A stretch of 64,000 nucleotides of DNA from Ferrimonas marina (GCF_900129905.1 NZ_FQXG01000003.1:239771-303770), one strand, 5' to 3'; counted from the stretch's first letter, positions 16,130 through 24,843 are shown. Numbers and translations: made by a program. Notes: generated by a model not told the origin, from the letters alone.

Positions 16130-16828
16130 ATGAGCCTGTCACACACTGAGCTGTGCCTGCGTGCTGCGCGCTGGCTCAAAAGCACTATGCGCTGTCAGGT
16201 GAGCTTTGCAGAGCTGGACTCCGGTGCCGGGGAACGCCCCGACGCCTGGGGACTAAATCAAGGCCTGTCCATCCTGGTTGAGGTCAAAACCAGCAGAAGA
16301 GACTTTTTCAAGGACGCCACCAAGCCCTGGCGCGAGGTAGGCAGTGGCATGGGGATGCTGCGCTACTTCCTGACCCCAAAGGGCCTGATCAAGCCCGAGG
16401 AGCTGCCCAAGGGCTGGGGGTTGGTGGAGGCCACGGCCAAGCAGTTGCGCATCGTTGCTGGGGTTCACCCCAAGCTGTGTCCGCTGTACCCAAGTTCCTT
16501 GCGGGTGCATGCCCCTGAGTTCCTGTTTGAGCAGCGAGACGTTTGGTCCGAACTGTACGCCCTGGCCAGTGTGATCCGCCGGGTGGAGGCGCGTACCGGC
16601 GATGTCCAAGCCTTCACTAAGCTAGACCCTGACGTGGGTCTGGCCCTGGCTCGCGATCACCAGTCAATGGCGGTGCGGCTCAAAGAGCTGATGGTGGAGG
16701 CGGAACGGTTGCGTGGCGACAGGGGGCAGATGCAGCGGGCAATGCAGGTGTACGATAAGGCACTGCACAAAGCAGTGGGTGCAGAACAGGCCCGGCGGAT
16801 CAAAGAAGAGGCCTTGGACTGGCGCTAG
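16130..16828 (+). CDS. MmcB-like PD-(D/E)XK protein
   Basis: The core PDAWGLNQGLSILVEVKTSRRDF contains the Asp and the Glu-x-Lys of a PD-(D/E)XK nuclease fold. RYFLTPKGLIKPEELPKGWGLVE is the continuation typical of MmcB-like and phage relatives (residues about 38-105). The family acts in DNA repair or as resolvase-like or restriction-type nucleases. The C-terminal 100 residues are helical and charged, ending in a coiled-coil-like segment, longer than in MmcB. SD is AGGAGGCGCTG. The operon partner upstream is unknown. Confidence 0.75.
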   Translation: MSLSHTELCLRAARWLKSTMRCQVSFAELDSGAGERPDAWGLNQGLSILVEVKTSRRDFFKDATKPWREVGSGMGMLRYFLTPKGLIKPEELPKGWGLVEATAKQLRIVAGVHPKLCPLYPSSLRVHAPEFLFEQRDVWSELYALASVIRRVEARTGDVQAFTKLDPDVGLALARDHQSMAVRLKELMVEAERLRGDRGQMQRAMQVYDKALHKAVGAEQARRIKEEALDWR

Positions 16829-16946
16829 GCTAACGGCCTATGAAGTCGCTTTTGTTTGGCTGCCCTGGGGTGTCTACAGGGGGGGTGACTACAGCTAAGT
16901 GACTACAGCGTAGACGGGCTATAGGCCGCGGTACGACTGGGTTTGT

Positions 16947-17465
16947 CTATTTACTCCAACCGTTTATCCGGATGCTGTAGCGACCGGTTCCCCAAATGTC
17001 GGTGCTGAATATCTGGAGCGGGGTCGCTTCCATCACCTCGCCCTCATCGATGGTGGTAACGGATACCCCAAGCCCCCAATGTACGGCCTCAGCAACACGG
17101 CTCTGCCAGAACCGCAGATTGTCAAAGCCCTGTGCTTCGGGGCTGATCACCACATCGTGGTTGCGGAGGACATCTCGCAGCACGGCAGTAGAGAGCCCCG
17201 TGGCTGCTGTGTGCATGGGTTGATGGGTGCGCCACGGGGTCAAGGTGCGCGCCCCGTCGGCGCCCGCTATTCGCACCTGATAAACCAGTGACGTGGTTGC
17301 CGGGTGGGTAAGTGCCAAAACCCTCGCTCCATCCTCCTGGCATTCGAGCAGCTCGTAGCCCTCGGGGACGGTAAAATCCGCCACCTGTGCTGGCAGGCCG
17401 ACGCCCATCAACCATTGGGTGCGCTGCTGGTTAGCATGGGTGAGTCGAAGATCCTCGCCAGTCAT
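16947..17465 (-). CDS. Hypothetical protein (172 aa)
   Basis: Soluble alpha/beta protein without recognised motifs; the C-terminus (TPLQIFSTDIWGTGRYSIRINGW) is beta-rich. The start ATG is preceded by AGGAGGTAGCCC. It is convergent with the MmcB-like gene. Its upstream region contains the two 41-bp direct repeats at 17539-17629, which may control it. Confidence 0.6.
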   Translation of the reverse strand: MTGEDLRLTHANQQRTQWLMGVGLPAQVADFTVPEGYELLECQEDGARVLALTHPATTSLVYQVRIAGADGARTLTPWRTHQPMHTAATGLSTAVLRDVLRNHDVVISPEAQGFDNLRFWQSRVAEAVHWGLGVSVTTIDEGEVMEATPLQIFSTDIWGTGRYSIRINGWSK

Positions 17466-17538
17466 GGGCTACCTCCTGGTGGCTTGAGCGGGCTGGCAAG
17501 TGGCCAGCAAAGGGTGTATTGTTGGTTATACCAGCGAT

Positions 17539-17629
17539 GTGGCGGTCGGGGTATCCCCACGGTAAAAAAACCAACCCCAATGGTCCGAGTGGCGGTAGGG
17601 GCATCCCCACGGTAAAAAAACCAACCCCA
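17539..17629. repeat. Two 41-bp direct repeats, 50 bp apart
   Basis: Copies at 17539-17579 and 17589-17629 differ at two positions. Each contains a GGGG-YAT-CCCC hairpin followed by CACGG, seven As and CCAACCCCA. They lie upstream of the 16947-17465 gene (minus strand) and before a terminator at 17686. Unit length and spacing are too short and too few for a CRISPR. They could be binding sites or part of a small RNA. Confidence 0.7.
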
Positions 17630-17632
17630 TGG

Positions 17633-17947
17633 ATGCTGCAAATCAGGAGAGTCGCTACCATTAAGTGCGAAGTTGAAAAAGAGAGACCTCGCTGCGGCGA
17701 GGTTTTTGCTTTTCTGGCAGATGTTGAGTATGGATATGATCGCGCATTGGGGCAGTTGGATCAGGCTGGTGGTTGGCCTTCAGTGCTGTCACTGGCGCTC
17801 TGGAGGGGGCTCAACTGGGCGCGCACGTTCCATGGCACCCTCGAGCGTCTTGCCCGTGATGTCGAGGTGTCCAACGCCGCCCATAGGCAGGCAGACGCCG
17901 AATTCTGGGAGGCGCTGAGCGATCTCCGGGCTAGGCGTGGTAGGTAG
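17633..17947 (+). CDS. Doubtful short ORF
   Basis: 104-residue frame beginning with ATG just after the second direct repeat. The last 70 residues (EYGYDRALGQLDQAGGWPSVLSLALWRGLNWARTFHGTLERLARDV) have a believable helical composition. However, a strong rho-independent terminator lies inside its first 25 codons and the start has no ribosome site. It is either an attenuated gene or not a gene. Confidence 0.3.
   Translation: MLQIRRVATIKCEVEKERPRCGEVFAFLADVEYGYDRALGQLDQAGGWPSVLSLALWRGLNWARTFHGTLERLARDVEVSNAAHRQADAEFWEALSDLRARRGR
17686..17708 (+). terminator. Rho-independent terminator inside a leader region
   Basis: 7-bp stem ACCTCGC/GCGAGGT with loop TGCG, followed by T5GCT4. No plus-strand gene ends upstream, so it probably terminates a short RNA running through the direct repeats, or attenuates the ORF at 17633. 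Confidence 0.7.
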
Positions 17948-18163
17948 ATGGGGGAGGTAAGTCCCGCCACTCGTTATTTGCATAGTTCGAGCGCTATTTT
18001 TGAATCGATTTCCGGTGACTAGTATAAAGCGTTCTTGTGACTTATGCGCCGGGGTGTGCTTAGTGGGCCACTACCGATTTGGATTGGTGGGAAAATAATC
18101 ATAGCGGGTGGCTTTGTTGCTGACATATAGCTATGGAAGCGCCGGATAAAATAAGCACATTCC

Positions 18164-18245
18164 TTCAGTAAGCCCAAATTAACACTTCAGAATAATCATT
18201 TTATCTTCAGGGTTAATTATTTCACTTCAGGGTAAAAATAAGCAT
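18164..18245. repeat. Iteron-like cluster of CTTCAG repeats in an AT-rich stretch
   Basis: CTTCAG recurs at about 18163, 18185, 18205 and 18225, that is at 20-22-bp intervals (two helical turns). Each is followed by AT-rich sequence containing TAA/AATTA. A degenerate AAGCATTGCAG follows. The whole 17950-18325 region holds no gene and is markedly AT-richer than its surroundings. The geometry fits protein-binding iterons, either a regulatory region for the 18326 gene or an origin; no Rep gene is adjacent. Confidence 0.5.
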
Positions 18246-18325
18246 TGCAGTCAATAATTACGGTGGGTAGCATTGATTTTGTGAACGGGCCCGACACATT
18301 TGATTTCTACCATTTGGAGATGATT

Positions 18326-18706
18326 ATGAAGATTGAAAACATTGATGCCGATATCTTCCAGTGCGTTATTAATGAGGTTGATGGCGGCGTGGTGGCGTAT
18401 GTGCAAAAGGCCGTTGCGATGTCCTTTGTTGAGTTCTTGGTCTGGCAGCGTCCATTGTGCAATGAGGATGTAGGAATTGACCACCCGGATTGGGACGGTT
18501 GGCCTACCCGAGGTTGGGACATTGGGGACTCTATGAGTTGTAACTTCAAGGTGCTCAAGGAGCATTTTGGTGATAATAACCCCATTGAGAAGTGTTCACC
18601 TATTATCGTAAAGGGTGAACTAATGGGCTTTGGCGTTGGTGCAGAGAACGCTGAAAAATATAGGGGGCTGTTTGTCGAGTATCTCTCTAAGGCGACCTCT
18701 GCTTAA
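18326..18706 (+). CDS. Hypothetical protein downstream of the iteron-like region
   Basis: 126-residue acidic, soluble protein with a Trp/Asp-rich middle (DHPDWDGWPTRGWDIGDSM) and no recognised family. The ATG at 18326 has TTTGGAG six bases upstream; the frame continues upstream with no other credible start. Codon use is more AT-rich than in neighbouring genes, suggesting separate acquisition. It ends in a bidirectional terminator at 18793. Confidence 0.6.
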   Translation: MKIENIDADIFQCVINEVDGGVVAYVQKAVAMSFVEFLVWQRPLCNEDVGIDHPDWDGWPTRGWDIGDSMSCNFKVLKEHFGDNNPIEKCSPIIVKGELMGFGVGAENAEKYRGLFVEYLSKATSA

Positions 18707-18792
18707 TCGTTGTTAATTATCGTTTCTGGTCAGTTAATGTTTCAACATCTTTAGTGATGTCTGGAATTGTTGTTGAATCGGTTAGCGGAGTC

Positions 18793-18820
18793 AAAAAGGG
18801 AAGCTCTTGCTTCCCTTTTT
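18793..18820. terminator. Bidirectional terminator
   Basis: AAAAAGGGAAGC and GCTTCCCTTTTT form a perfect 12-bp stem with loop TCTT. It gives T-runs on both strands and separates the plus gene 18326-18706 from the minus operon ending at 18857. Confidence 0.85.
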
Positions 18821-18856
18821 GCAGAGTTAGGCTGAGGCGATGCTATGCGGTGTTAT

Positions 18857-19873
18857 TCATAACAACTCTATCTCTCGTTTGTTGGAGAGTGCGTAAAGGA
18901 CCAGGTCGTCTTTGATGTTGAGGCTGGTGTGCTCCGTGAATTGGTCCAGCAAGGCCTTCTCGTCCTCTGAATAAGCGTGTGCGCTGCGAGAAAACGCCTC
19001 CAAGGCGAGCTCTTTTTGTGGCGTCGGCGCCAGGCAACTGAACGCTGTCTCGGCCGCGTCGTAAAGCGGGTCGGTGATGACCTCGCCGTATTGGCTTTGA
19101 ACCTTGTGGCCGAAGGCATTGTGGGCAAGCTGGGTGTGGGTGTACCCCATCAGGCGGGGTACGTAATCCGGCCTAAACCCCCGGTCCGACAGCAAAGCAC
19201 GCCAATGCTTGATGCTTGCGATGGGCTCAGGTCGTCCCTCAATGGCCAGATAGGGTTGGACGAAGTGGGCGGTGAACTTTGGGTTATCTGCGCAGTCGCT
19301 TTCATTGCGGCCGATCATCGTCGGCGCCCGCTCCTCAATCTCGTATTCAAGGGGTTCGAGCAAGGCGCTGGGCATGACAACGGTGATGTTGTGGTTGTCC
19401 TGGTGAACCAATTGGATGTCTTGTCCGTCCCGCTGCAGTGCTTCGATACTGGCTGTGAACACGTCACGGGCATCTTGTTGATCGGCTTCCATGGTCAGGG
19501 AAACATCGTAGAACCCTTTACCGCCAGCAGAAGTGAACTTTTCCACGGACTCCAGGTAATCGCGGACCGATTTGTCTCGGATCTCTCTGTATTCCGCAGC
19601 GGAGAGTGAGTTTTGGCTGCAACTTGCCCGATGCTGCTCTGCAGCGGTCTCGATCGATTCAATTCCTTTGTGGATGGCTTCTGAGACTGATGGCGCGGCA
19701 TGAGCCAATTTTTGGGCCTTCAGCTTCAAGCTGTCGAGCTCGGTTTCAATGGTGAGCAGCTGCTGCGCTGCGGCATAGCTTGCGTAGCTCTGCTCTGCCT
19801 TGAGTGTACGCCCGTAGAGTTCCCGGATCTTGGTACCTAGGGATTGGTTCAGGGTGTTGTTATTCAGGTCCAT
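18857..19873 (-). CDS. Hypothetical protein, paralog of the 19961 gene
   Basis: 338 residues. A long helical/coiled N-terminal half (about 1-110) is followed by a conserved block shared with the neighbour: EKFTSAGGKGFYDVSLTM, LQRDGQDIQLVHQDNHNITVVMPSALLEPLE, LMGYTHTQLAHNAFGHKVQSQYGE. The pair arose by duplication. No known domain. It is the last gene of a minus-strand run (24804 to 18857) that may start at the operator site at 24844. The start ATG lacks a strong ribosome site. Confidence 0.65.
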   Translation of the reverse strand: MDLNNNTLNQSLGTKIRELYGRTLKAEQSYASYAAAQQLLTIETELDSLKLKAQKLAHAAPSVSEAIHKGIESIETAAEQHRASCSQNSLSAAEYREIRDKSVRDYLESVEKFTSAGGKGFYDVSLTMEADQQDARDVFTASIEALQRDGQDIQLVHQDNHNITVVMPSALLEPLEYEIEERAPTMIGRNESDCADNPKFTAHFVQPYLAIEGRPEPIASIKHWRALLSDRGFRPDYVPRLMGYTHTQLAHNAFGHKVQSQYGEVITDPLYDAAETAFSCLAPTPQKELALEAFSRSAHAYSEDEKALLDQFTEHTSLNIKDDLVLYALSNKREIELL

Positions 19874-19960
19874 GGGGATTCCTGCCGTATCGTTCTGCCT
19901 GCGCCCTGGTGGTGACCGAAGAGAGCTGGCGGTAATGGAGGCGCCAGGCGCCTCCGGCCC

Positions 19961-20968
19961 TTATTGGCTAAGTGCGTGTTCGCTTTCTTCGAGTCGACGG
20001 AAGTACTCCAGGTCGTCAGGCACATTGAGTTGTCGTATCTTGTCTTGAGGGAGGCCGAGCAGATCAAGCTCTTCTTTATCAAACCCCCAGTGACAAGGCC
20101 TGATCCCATTTGCGTGAGCATGTTCGTCGGTGAAGATGTGTAGGCACCTAAAGGCCTCCTTGGTCGCCTCGTCATGGGGATCGTGCAGCTTGGTGCCCGG
20201 TTCCTGCTCATTTTCAATGCCGAAAACGTTCCAGGAAAGCTCTGCGTAGCTGTAGCCCATCAGACCTGCGACATCGCGGGTATCAACGCCATCCTCTTGG
20301 CTCTTAAACGCCATCTGCGCTCTGAGTGTTTCCAGCGGCAGTGCCCGGATGCGGTCGAAGAACGGGGTGACGAAGTAGCCGGAGAACTCACCCAGCGGCG
20401 AGCGGTGATTAAAGCTGCGGGTGATCATCTCGCTATCGAGACGGTCGATCTCCTGCTCTAGTTTTTCAAAGAGCGAAGAGGCCATCACGGTAATCATCTT
20501 GCGAGCGTCTTGGTGCACGAAATGGATGTCGTGACCTTGTTCGTTAAGGCTGTTGACTGCTTTGGCAAACAGCTCCCGAGCCGCCTCGCAACCTGGGTAG
20601 TGGGCTAGGCACAGGTCATAGAAGCCGGTACCGCCTGCGTCAGAGAACTTTTTGACCTGGGTCTGGTACGCGTGCACTTGCTCTTCTAGCACGTGGATGT
20701 ATTCATCAGAGGTGAGCTTGTCGCGCGTTGCAATCTCAAGATCGGCTTCGAGCACTGCGCGGTGCTCTGCTCGGTGCCTTTCTAATTTCTCGACCAATGC
20801 CGGGCTTGTGCCTGGGTGGATTTGTAGCTTTTCTTCCCCTGCATCGAGAGCGCGGATAGCGGATTTGATAGTGTGTTCCGCAGGGGAGCCGTCGCGTCGC
20901 TGCTTAGCGGTAAGAATGGTGGTGTAACTGGTTCGGATGAACTTGTGCAGGCTGTCAATCAGTGCCAT
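19961..20968 (-). CDS. Hypothetical protein, paralog of the 18857 gene
   Basis: 335 residues with the same plan as the downstream paralog: helical N-terminal half rich in charged heptads, then KKFSDAGGTGFYDLCLAHY, LNEQGHDIHFVHQDARKMITVMASSLFEKLE, LMGYSYAELSWNVFGIENEQEPGTK. The ATG at 20968 was chosen because translation from further upstream would include an unlikely Arg-rich stretch. The paralogs are 87 bp apart and probably co-transcribed. Function unknown. Confidence 0.65.
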   Translation of the reverse strand: MALIDSLHKFIRTSYTTILTAKQRRDGSPAEHTIKSAIRALDAGEEKLQIHPGTSPALVEKLERHRAEHRAVLEADLEIATRDKLTSDEYIHVLEEQVHAYQTQVKKFSDAGGTGFYDLCLAHYPGCEAARELFAKAVNSLNEQGHDIHFVHQDARKMITVMASSLFEKLEQEIDRLDSEMITRSFNHRSPLGEFSGYFVTPFFDRIRALPLETLRAQMAFKSQEDGVDTRDVAGLMGYSYAELSWNVFGIENEQEPGTKLHDPHDEATKEAFRCLHIFTDEHAHANGIRPCHWGFDKEELDLLGLPQDKIRQLNVPDDLEYFRRLEESEHALSQ

Positions 20969-21037
20969 TGGGGGTACCGTTTTTCTTTCAATTTTACCAC
21001 GGGGGCTGCACCGGACGGTCAGCACAACTAGGCCGAG

Positions 21038-21424
21038 TTAGGTGTAAACCCGGTTAACCTGGGAGGCGGTGATCTCTGCGCTGTGGGGTGCTGCCAGGTA
21101 GGAGACTTCCCCGACCACGGAGTCACACTGTCTGCAGGCCAGATGCTTTGAGGGAAGGACCCCTTTTACATCGGTGGCATGCACTCCGGGCAGACTGGCC
21201 AGTGCCACTAGGTAACGTTGGGGGTGACGGTAATTGATGTGGCTCTTGTCGAACGGGCTGAAGTAGAAATCGCGCATCCTGATGGTGCCCTTGGTGCTGG
21301 GCAAGACCGCGAACGCTCCGGTAGAGATGTGGGGTTCCATCGGGTCGTAGTTGGGTAATCGTTTGCGGCTGATAGGGTAGAGGTCGTCAGACAGACGGGC
21401 GCCGCATCGGCAATAAATACGCAT
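21038..21424 (-). CDS. Small two-zinc-knuckle protein
   Basis: 128-residue protein with CRCG at the N-terminus (residues 5-8) and CRQCDS near the C-terminus, likely the two halves of one zinc-ribbon. The middle is basic and aromatic (DFYFSPFDKSHINYRHPQRYLVALASLPGV). Probably nucleic-acid or protein binding. It is located between the methyltransferase gene and the 19961/18857 paralogs on the same strand. Confidence 0.6.
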   Translation of the reverse strand: MRIYCRCGARLSDDLYPISRKRLPNYDPMEPHISTGAFAVLPSTKGTIRMRDFYFSPFDKSHINYRHPQRYLVALASLPGVHATDVKGVLPSKHLACRQCDSVVGEVSYLAAPHSAEITASQVNRVYT

Positions 21425-21569
21425 GGTAGGCTACATCCTTGTGAACGGTGGCCGGGACACAACTGCCCGGCGATAACCGTTACAGGATACCCTGAACCTC
21501 GCGCAAGCCGTAGCCTAGCGTGCGAGCTGGATTCAGGGGCTTTAAATGGATTGGCGCCGCCAGGGGGTG

Positions 21570-23219
21570 TTAGCCATCGAAGGCCAGTGACAGCTGGGGT
21601 TGCCCGTTAAACGTTGCCAGCGTCCGGGCGATGGCGGCACCGATGGCACTGCCGATGTCCCGCCACATGGGTGGGCTGATGGCGTTGCCGACCAGTTCAC
21701 TGCCGGCACGGCTGTGCTTGCGGGGGCGGCGGGTTTTGCCATTGCTGTCACGGTTGCCGAGCGCTTCCCGTTCGATGGTGGCAATCACCTGGGCTTGATC
21801 GGCCTCGTCCCACCCCATAGCGCGGGCCCGCTCAAGCGGGGTGATCTGCCGATGGCCTTGTTCACCAACGATGACGCAGGTTTTGTACCCTCGCCAGTAT
21901 TGGGCGCCGATGCAGCCAATCCGGGTTTCGTCACCGGTGAGCTGTTTGACCTCAAAGCCATTGCCCTTGGCCAGCTGAGCTTCACCACGGGCAATCCCCT
22001 TGCTCATATCCGACCATGCGGAGTCCGGTACTGGCTGCAAGAGCGCGTTGAGTGGCACCTGATTGGCGGGTCGGGTCGGAATGACTTGCAGTTCCACCGA
22101 AATGGGTGGAAGCGTAAACAGCGCGGCCAGGCGCGGGCGCTGCTCCATTGCGCCGTGGTCGGACGCACAGCGCACCTCGTAGCTGAACTGGTAGCCCAAA
22201 CCCTGCATCCAGGTGATCAGCAGTTTCATCGAGAGGTCGTTAAGCGCGGCGTGCACGTTCTCTAGTACCACAAACAGGGGGCGGGACTGTGAAGCAAGGG
22301 CGTACAGACCCATAAACAGGCTGTTCTTTTCCACTTCGTCCATCGGCTTGGTGGCGGTGTTGGGAGTGGCCATCCGCTCGAGGCGTTCTAGCCGTTCTGT
22401 CACCTCCGCCAGCACGGTGGTGTCGTTGCGCTGCGCCAGGCGTGCCAATGCAAGCTTCAAGGCGGGGAGTTCTTCCCCCAGGGCCTGGCTGGCGCTGTCA
22501 TCCAGGGCTTTGTCCTGGCGGGCTTTGCTCATGCGCCGGCGCCGGTCTGCCTCTGCTAGGCTGCTGAGACTGGTGCAGGGCAAGCTGGCGACAATGCCGT
22601 CTGTCCTGGGTAGCGGCTGCGACAGCATCTGCTGCAGCGGCAGGTGATAGCAGATGGCATCCGGATTGTCCTGCCAAACCGGGGAGTGGGCCACCGCCAT
22701 GCTGCCGACGGCGGGGTCGGCCTCGCAGCTGTAGGCCAGCTGGGCCGGTACATGCTTACTTAGCCCGTCGATGATCGCGCGGGTCAGGATGTCACCGCCA
22801 CTGCAGATGCTGGCAATGGTAAGTTTTCCGCCACGCTTGAGTTTCTCGGCAAGGGCCTGCCATTGTTGGCGGTCCTGCAAGGCAGTGAGGCTGGTGAGGA
22901 TCTCAATCAGGCCTTCCCGCAGGACGAAGTACACCGACTCCGTGTGGCGATACAGGGAATGGATGGTCTTGTTGACGATATCGATGACACCGTGCTCTTT
23001 GCCGGCAATGGTGCGGCGGATAATGGAGTGTTTGCCGTCGGCATCGGGCACCAGGGTGGTCCGGGTAACGCCGGGGGTGAGACGGACTGGGGTGCCCACC
23101 GGGATGGCCCGGTTGATGGCGGCCCCTTCGTAGTAGAGCCGTCGCTGTTTACGCTTAAGGCCCAGGTTCACTTTGGCAATCCCGGTTAGGCGCTGCATCA
23201 ACTTGCTGGCGGTCTTCAT
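21570..23219 (-). CDS. Orphan DNA cytosine-C5 methyltransferase A
   Basis: Transfers a methyl group from S-adenosylmethionine to cytosine C5 in DNA. Motifs: SAM-binding SICSGGDIL (138-145), catalytic ASLPCTSLS with Cys215, ENV (320-322) and EQRPRL (about 358). C-terminal segment SELVGNAISPPMW resembles motif X. 549 aa; a long N-terminal extension (about 130 aa) precedes motif I, and an Arg/Lys-rich insert follows motif IV. The start ATG has GAGG upstream and follows the stop of the preceding gene by 1 bp. No restriction enzyme gene is adjacent, so it is probably for self-protection against host restriction or for regulation. Confidence 0.9.
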   Translation of the reverse strand: MKTASKLMQRLTGIAKVNLGLKRKQRRLYYEGAAINRAIPVGTPVRLTPGVTRTTLVPDADGKHSIIRRTIAGKEHGVIDIVNKTIHSLYRHTESVYFVLREGLIEILTSLTALQDRQQWQALAEKLKRGGKLTIASICSGGDILTRAIIDGLSKHVPAQLAYSCEADPAVGSMAVAHSPVWQDNPDAICYHLPLQQMLSQPLPRTDGIVASLPCTSLSSLAEADRRRRMSKARQDKALDDSASQALGEELPALKLALARLAQRNDTTVLAEVTERLERLERMATPNTATKPMDEVEKNSLFMGLYALASQSRPLFVVLENVHAALNDLSMKLLITWMQGLGYQFSYEVRCASDHGAMEQRPRLAALFTLPPISVELQVIPTRPANQVPLNALLQPVPDSAWSDMSKGIARGEAQLAKGNGFEVKQLTGDETRIGCIGAQYWRGYKTCVIVGEQGHRQITPLERARAMGWDEADQAQVIATIEREALGNRDSNGKTRRPRKHSRAGSELVGNAISPPMWRDIGSAIGAAIARTLATFNGQPQLSLAFDG

Positions 23220-23220
23220 A

Positions 23221-23511
23221 TCAGGCCTCGAGGCTATTAGAGGGCTGGTTTTTACGCCAGCGGGTGATGGCCTCAATCAGGCTGGGCCGCTCGGTCTCAA
23301 TCCCCAACGTGTTGTTGGCAATCCAGCCACCGTGGATGGTGATTTCGGCATCAGCATGCGCCTCGGTCGGCTCCCACGTGCTGGCTTGGGGTTCACCGTC
23401 GACGCTGACAGCCAGGTCATCAATCCAGACCTGATCACCGGTGAAGGTTTGCCATTGGCTGGGGTCTTGCCAGAAGCGCAGCAATTCCTGGCCGCTAAGA
23501 GTTAACTCCAT
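23221..23511 (-). CDS. Small protein upstream of methyltransferase A
   Basis: 96 residues, acidic, with two Trp-rich segments (FWQDPSQWQTFTGDQVWIDDL) and a basic C-terminal helix. Start ATG preceded by AAGGAGCGATCCCC. Its stop lies just before the methyltransferase start, so the two are tightly co-expressed. Function unknown; it could modulate the methyltransferase. Confidence 0.65.
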   Translation of the reverse strand: MELTLSGQELLRFWQDPSQWQTFTGDQVWIDDLAVSVDGEPQASTWEPTEAHADAEITIHGGWIANNTLGIETERPSLIEAITRWRKNQPSNSLEA

Positions 23512-23604
23512 GGGGATCGCTCCTTGAGGGGGTGGGCCGTCCATGGCCCTGGAAACCGGGCCGGCGCACAATGGCGCCGGCTTAGAGGTTAGGCGTTATT
23601 GCCG

Positions 23605-24072
23605 TTACTGATTGTCAACACGGGCGCGCAGTTCGGCTTCCAGCGCCTTGGCGCGATTGGCGAACTCCGCCGCCAGCGCCAGGGGTAGCTGGTCGGTAAA
23701 AGACTTGATGTTGATCATCCCTGGGGCAGAGTCGGCTTGGTTGTACAGTGCCTCGAAACCCGCGATTTCCTCCTGCGAGGTGGGCTCGGAGGGCACAACC
23801 ACGCCGTTTTCCAGCTCGGTGCCGGGCAGTTGAAAATTGGGGGTGCGGCTGTTGCCGTAGCTGTCACGGCGATACTTTTTACCACCCACCGTCACAAACT
23901 TCGGAGTGTGGCTCTCCACGGTGTGGGCACGCCAAATAAGAAGGCTGTGCGAGGGGTGATGTGCAGTGCTTTTGTGCCAGGCGCTACGGCGGCGGCCAAT
24001 GCGGTCAGGGAGCATCAGGGTGTCGCCGGTCTTTACGTCGGCCAGGGGGTTGGTTTGGGTCGTAACAGTCAT
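23605..24072 (-). CDS. Hypothetical protein of the methyltransferase A operon
   Basis: 155-residue protein: basic N-terminal half with IGRRRSAWHKSTAHHPSHSLLIWRAHTVE and a K-Y-R-R-D strand pair, acidic helical C-terminal half. SD is AAGGAT. No family recognised. Second gene of the run that begins with 24804, under operator site 2. Confidence 0.65.
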   Translation of the reverse strand: MTVTTQTNPLADVKTGDTLMLPDRIGRRRSAWHKSTAHHPSHSLLIWRAHTVESHTPKFVTVGGKKYRRDSYGNSRTPNFQLPGTELENGVVVPSEPTSQEEIAGFEALYNQADSAPGMINIKSFTDQLPLALAAEFANRAKALEAELRARVDNQ

Positions 24073-24162
24073 GTGAAAATCCTTGTATCGGGCCAGGGCG
24101 GTCAGGTGCTGCCCTGGCGGGTCCGTGTTGAATGGGTGGGCCTTCCTTGGCCCTGGGGTAAC

Positions 24163-24804
24163 TTAGGCGGCCAGCTCGTCCGCAGCGTCGTCTTCGTCGA
24201 CGTCTTCGGCCTTGGGCTCGGCCAGCTTGCCGGGCTTGATGATGGTGAAGCTGTCCGCCAGCTGATCCGCGGTGTCCTGCCAGAACTGCTGCAGTGCAGC
24301 GACGGTGTCAAAGCGCGGTGCGCTGTCGTCGGCGGTTTGTACCGCCCAGCAGGTTTCCGCCAGCAACAGGCGCTGCGCCACCAGCTTGGGCTTGTCCGGG
24401 TTAACGGTCTTCACTGCGGTGTCACCGGCCTTGTGGTGGCTGGTGGGGAAGGGCAGGGCAATGGTGAAGTCGCCGTGGGTTTTGCCAGTCACCTCACAGG
24501 CGAAGCGGTCGGACTGATAGCGGGCTTCAACACGGGGCAGTAGGATGGGGGCCAGGGCCTGTGCGGCGTCCTCCAGGGCGTTGTCAGCGGCCTCCGCCAG
24601 CTCCAGCAACTCCTGCTGGGTTTCGGCGTCCTCCACCAGCTTGGCCAGGGCCGGGATCGCCTTGGCAATCTTAAAGCCCAGGGTCAGGTGCTTGGTCACG
24701 GTGCCGGTCTTGGACAGGCGGTGATCGCTCTGGGACACAGTCTCGGCGGTGAAGCCGTTGTTGTCCAAAAATAACGTGGTGCTGCCTAGCTGAAGAATGG
24801 CCAT
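24163..24804 (-). CDS. Hypothetical first gene of the methyltransferase A operon
   Basis: 213 residues. The N-terminal 60 are beta-rich (MAILQLGSTTLFLDNNG), the middle is Ala/Leu-helical, and the C-terminus is a strongly acidic tail (EDVDEDDAADELAA) of the kind seen on single-strand DNA-binding or DNA-mimic proteins. I do not recognise the family. SD GGAGTAGAGAAA. A sigma70 promoter with the regulon operator lies just upstream, so this gene leads the operon to the methyltransferase. Confidence 0.65.
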   Translation of the reverse strand: MAILQLGSTTLFLDNNGFTAETVSQSDHRLSKTGTVTKHLTLGFKIAKAIPALAKLVEDAETQQELLELAEAADNALEDAAQALAPILLPRVEARYQSDRFACEVTGKTHGDFTIALPFPTSHHKAGDTAVKTVNPDKPKLVAQRLLLAETCWAVQTADDSAPRFDTVAALQQFWQDTADQLADSFTIIKPGKLAEPKAEDVDEDDAADELAA

Positions 24805-24843
24805 TTTCTCTACTCCGTGAACTCCGTATCAACAATATGGCTA

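Noticed and set aside
17539-17629. Direct repeats as a possible mini-CRISPR
   Set aside because: Only two units, 41 bp each with a 9-bp gap, too long and too close for repeats and spacers; no cas genes near.
21600-22265. 221-codon plus-strand frame inside methyltransferase A
   Set aside because: Antisense of a gene with complete catalytic motifs; no motif of its own.
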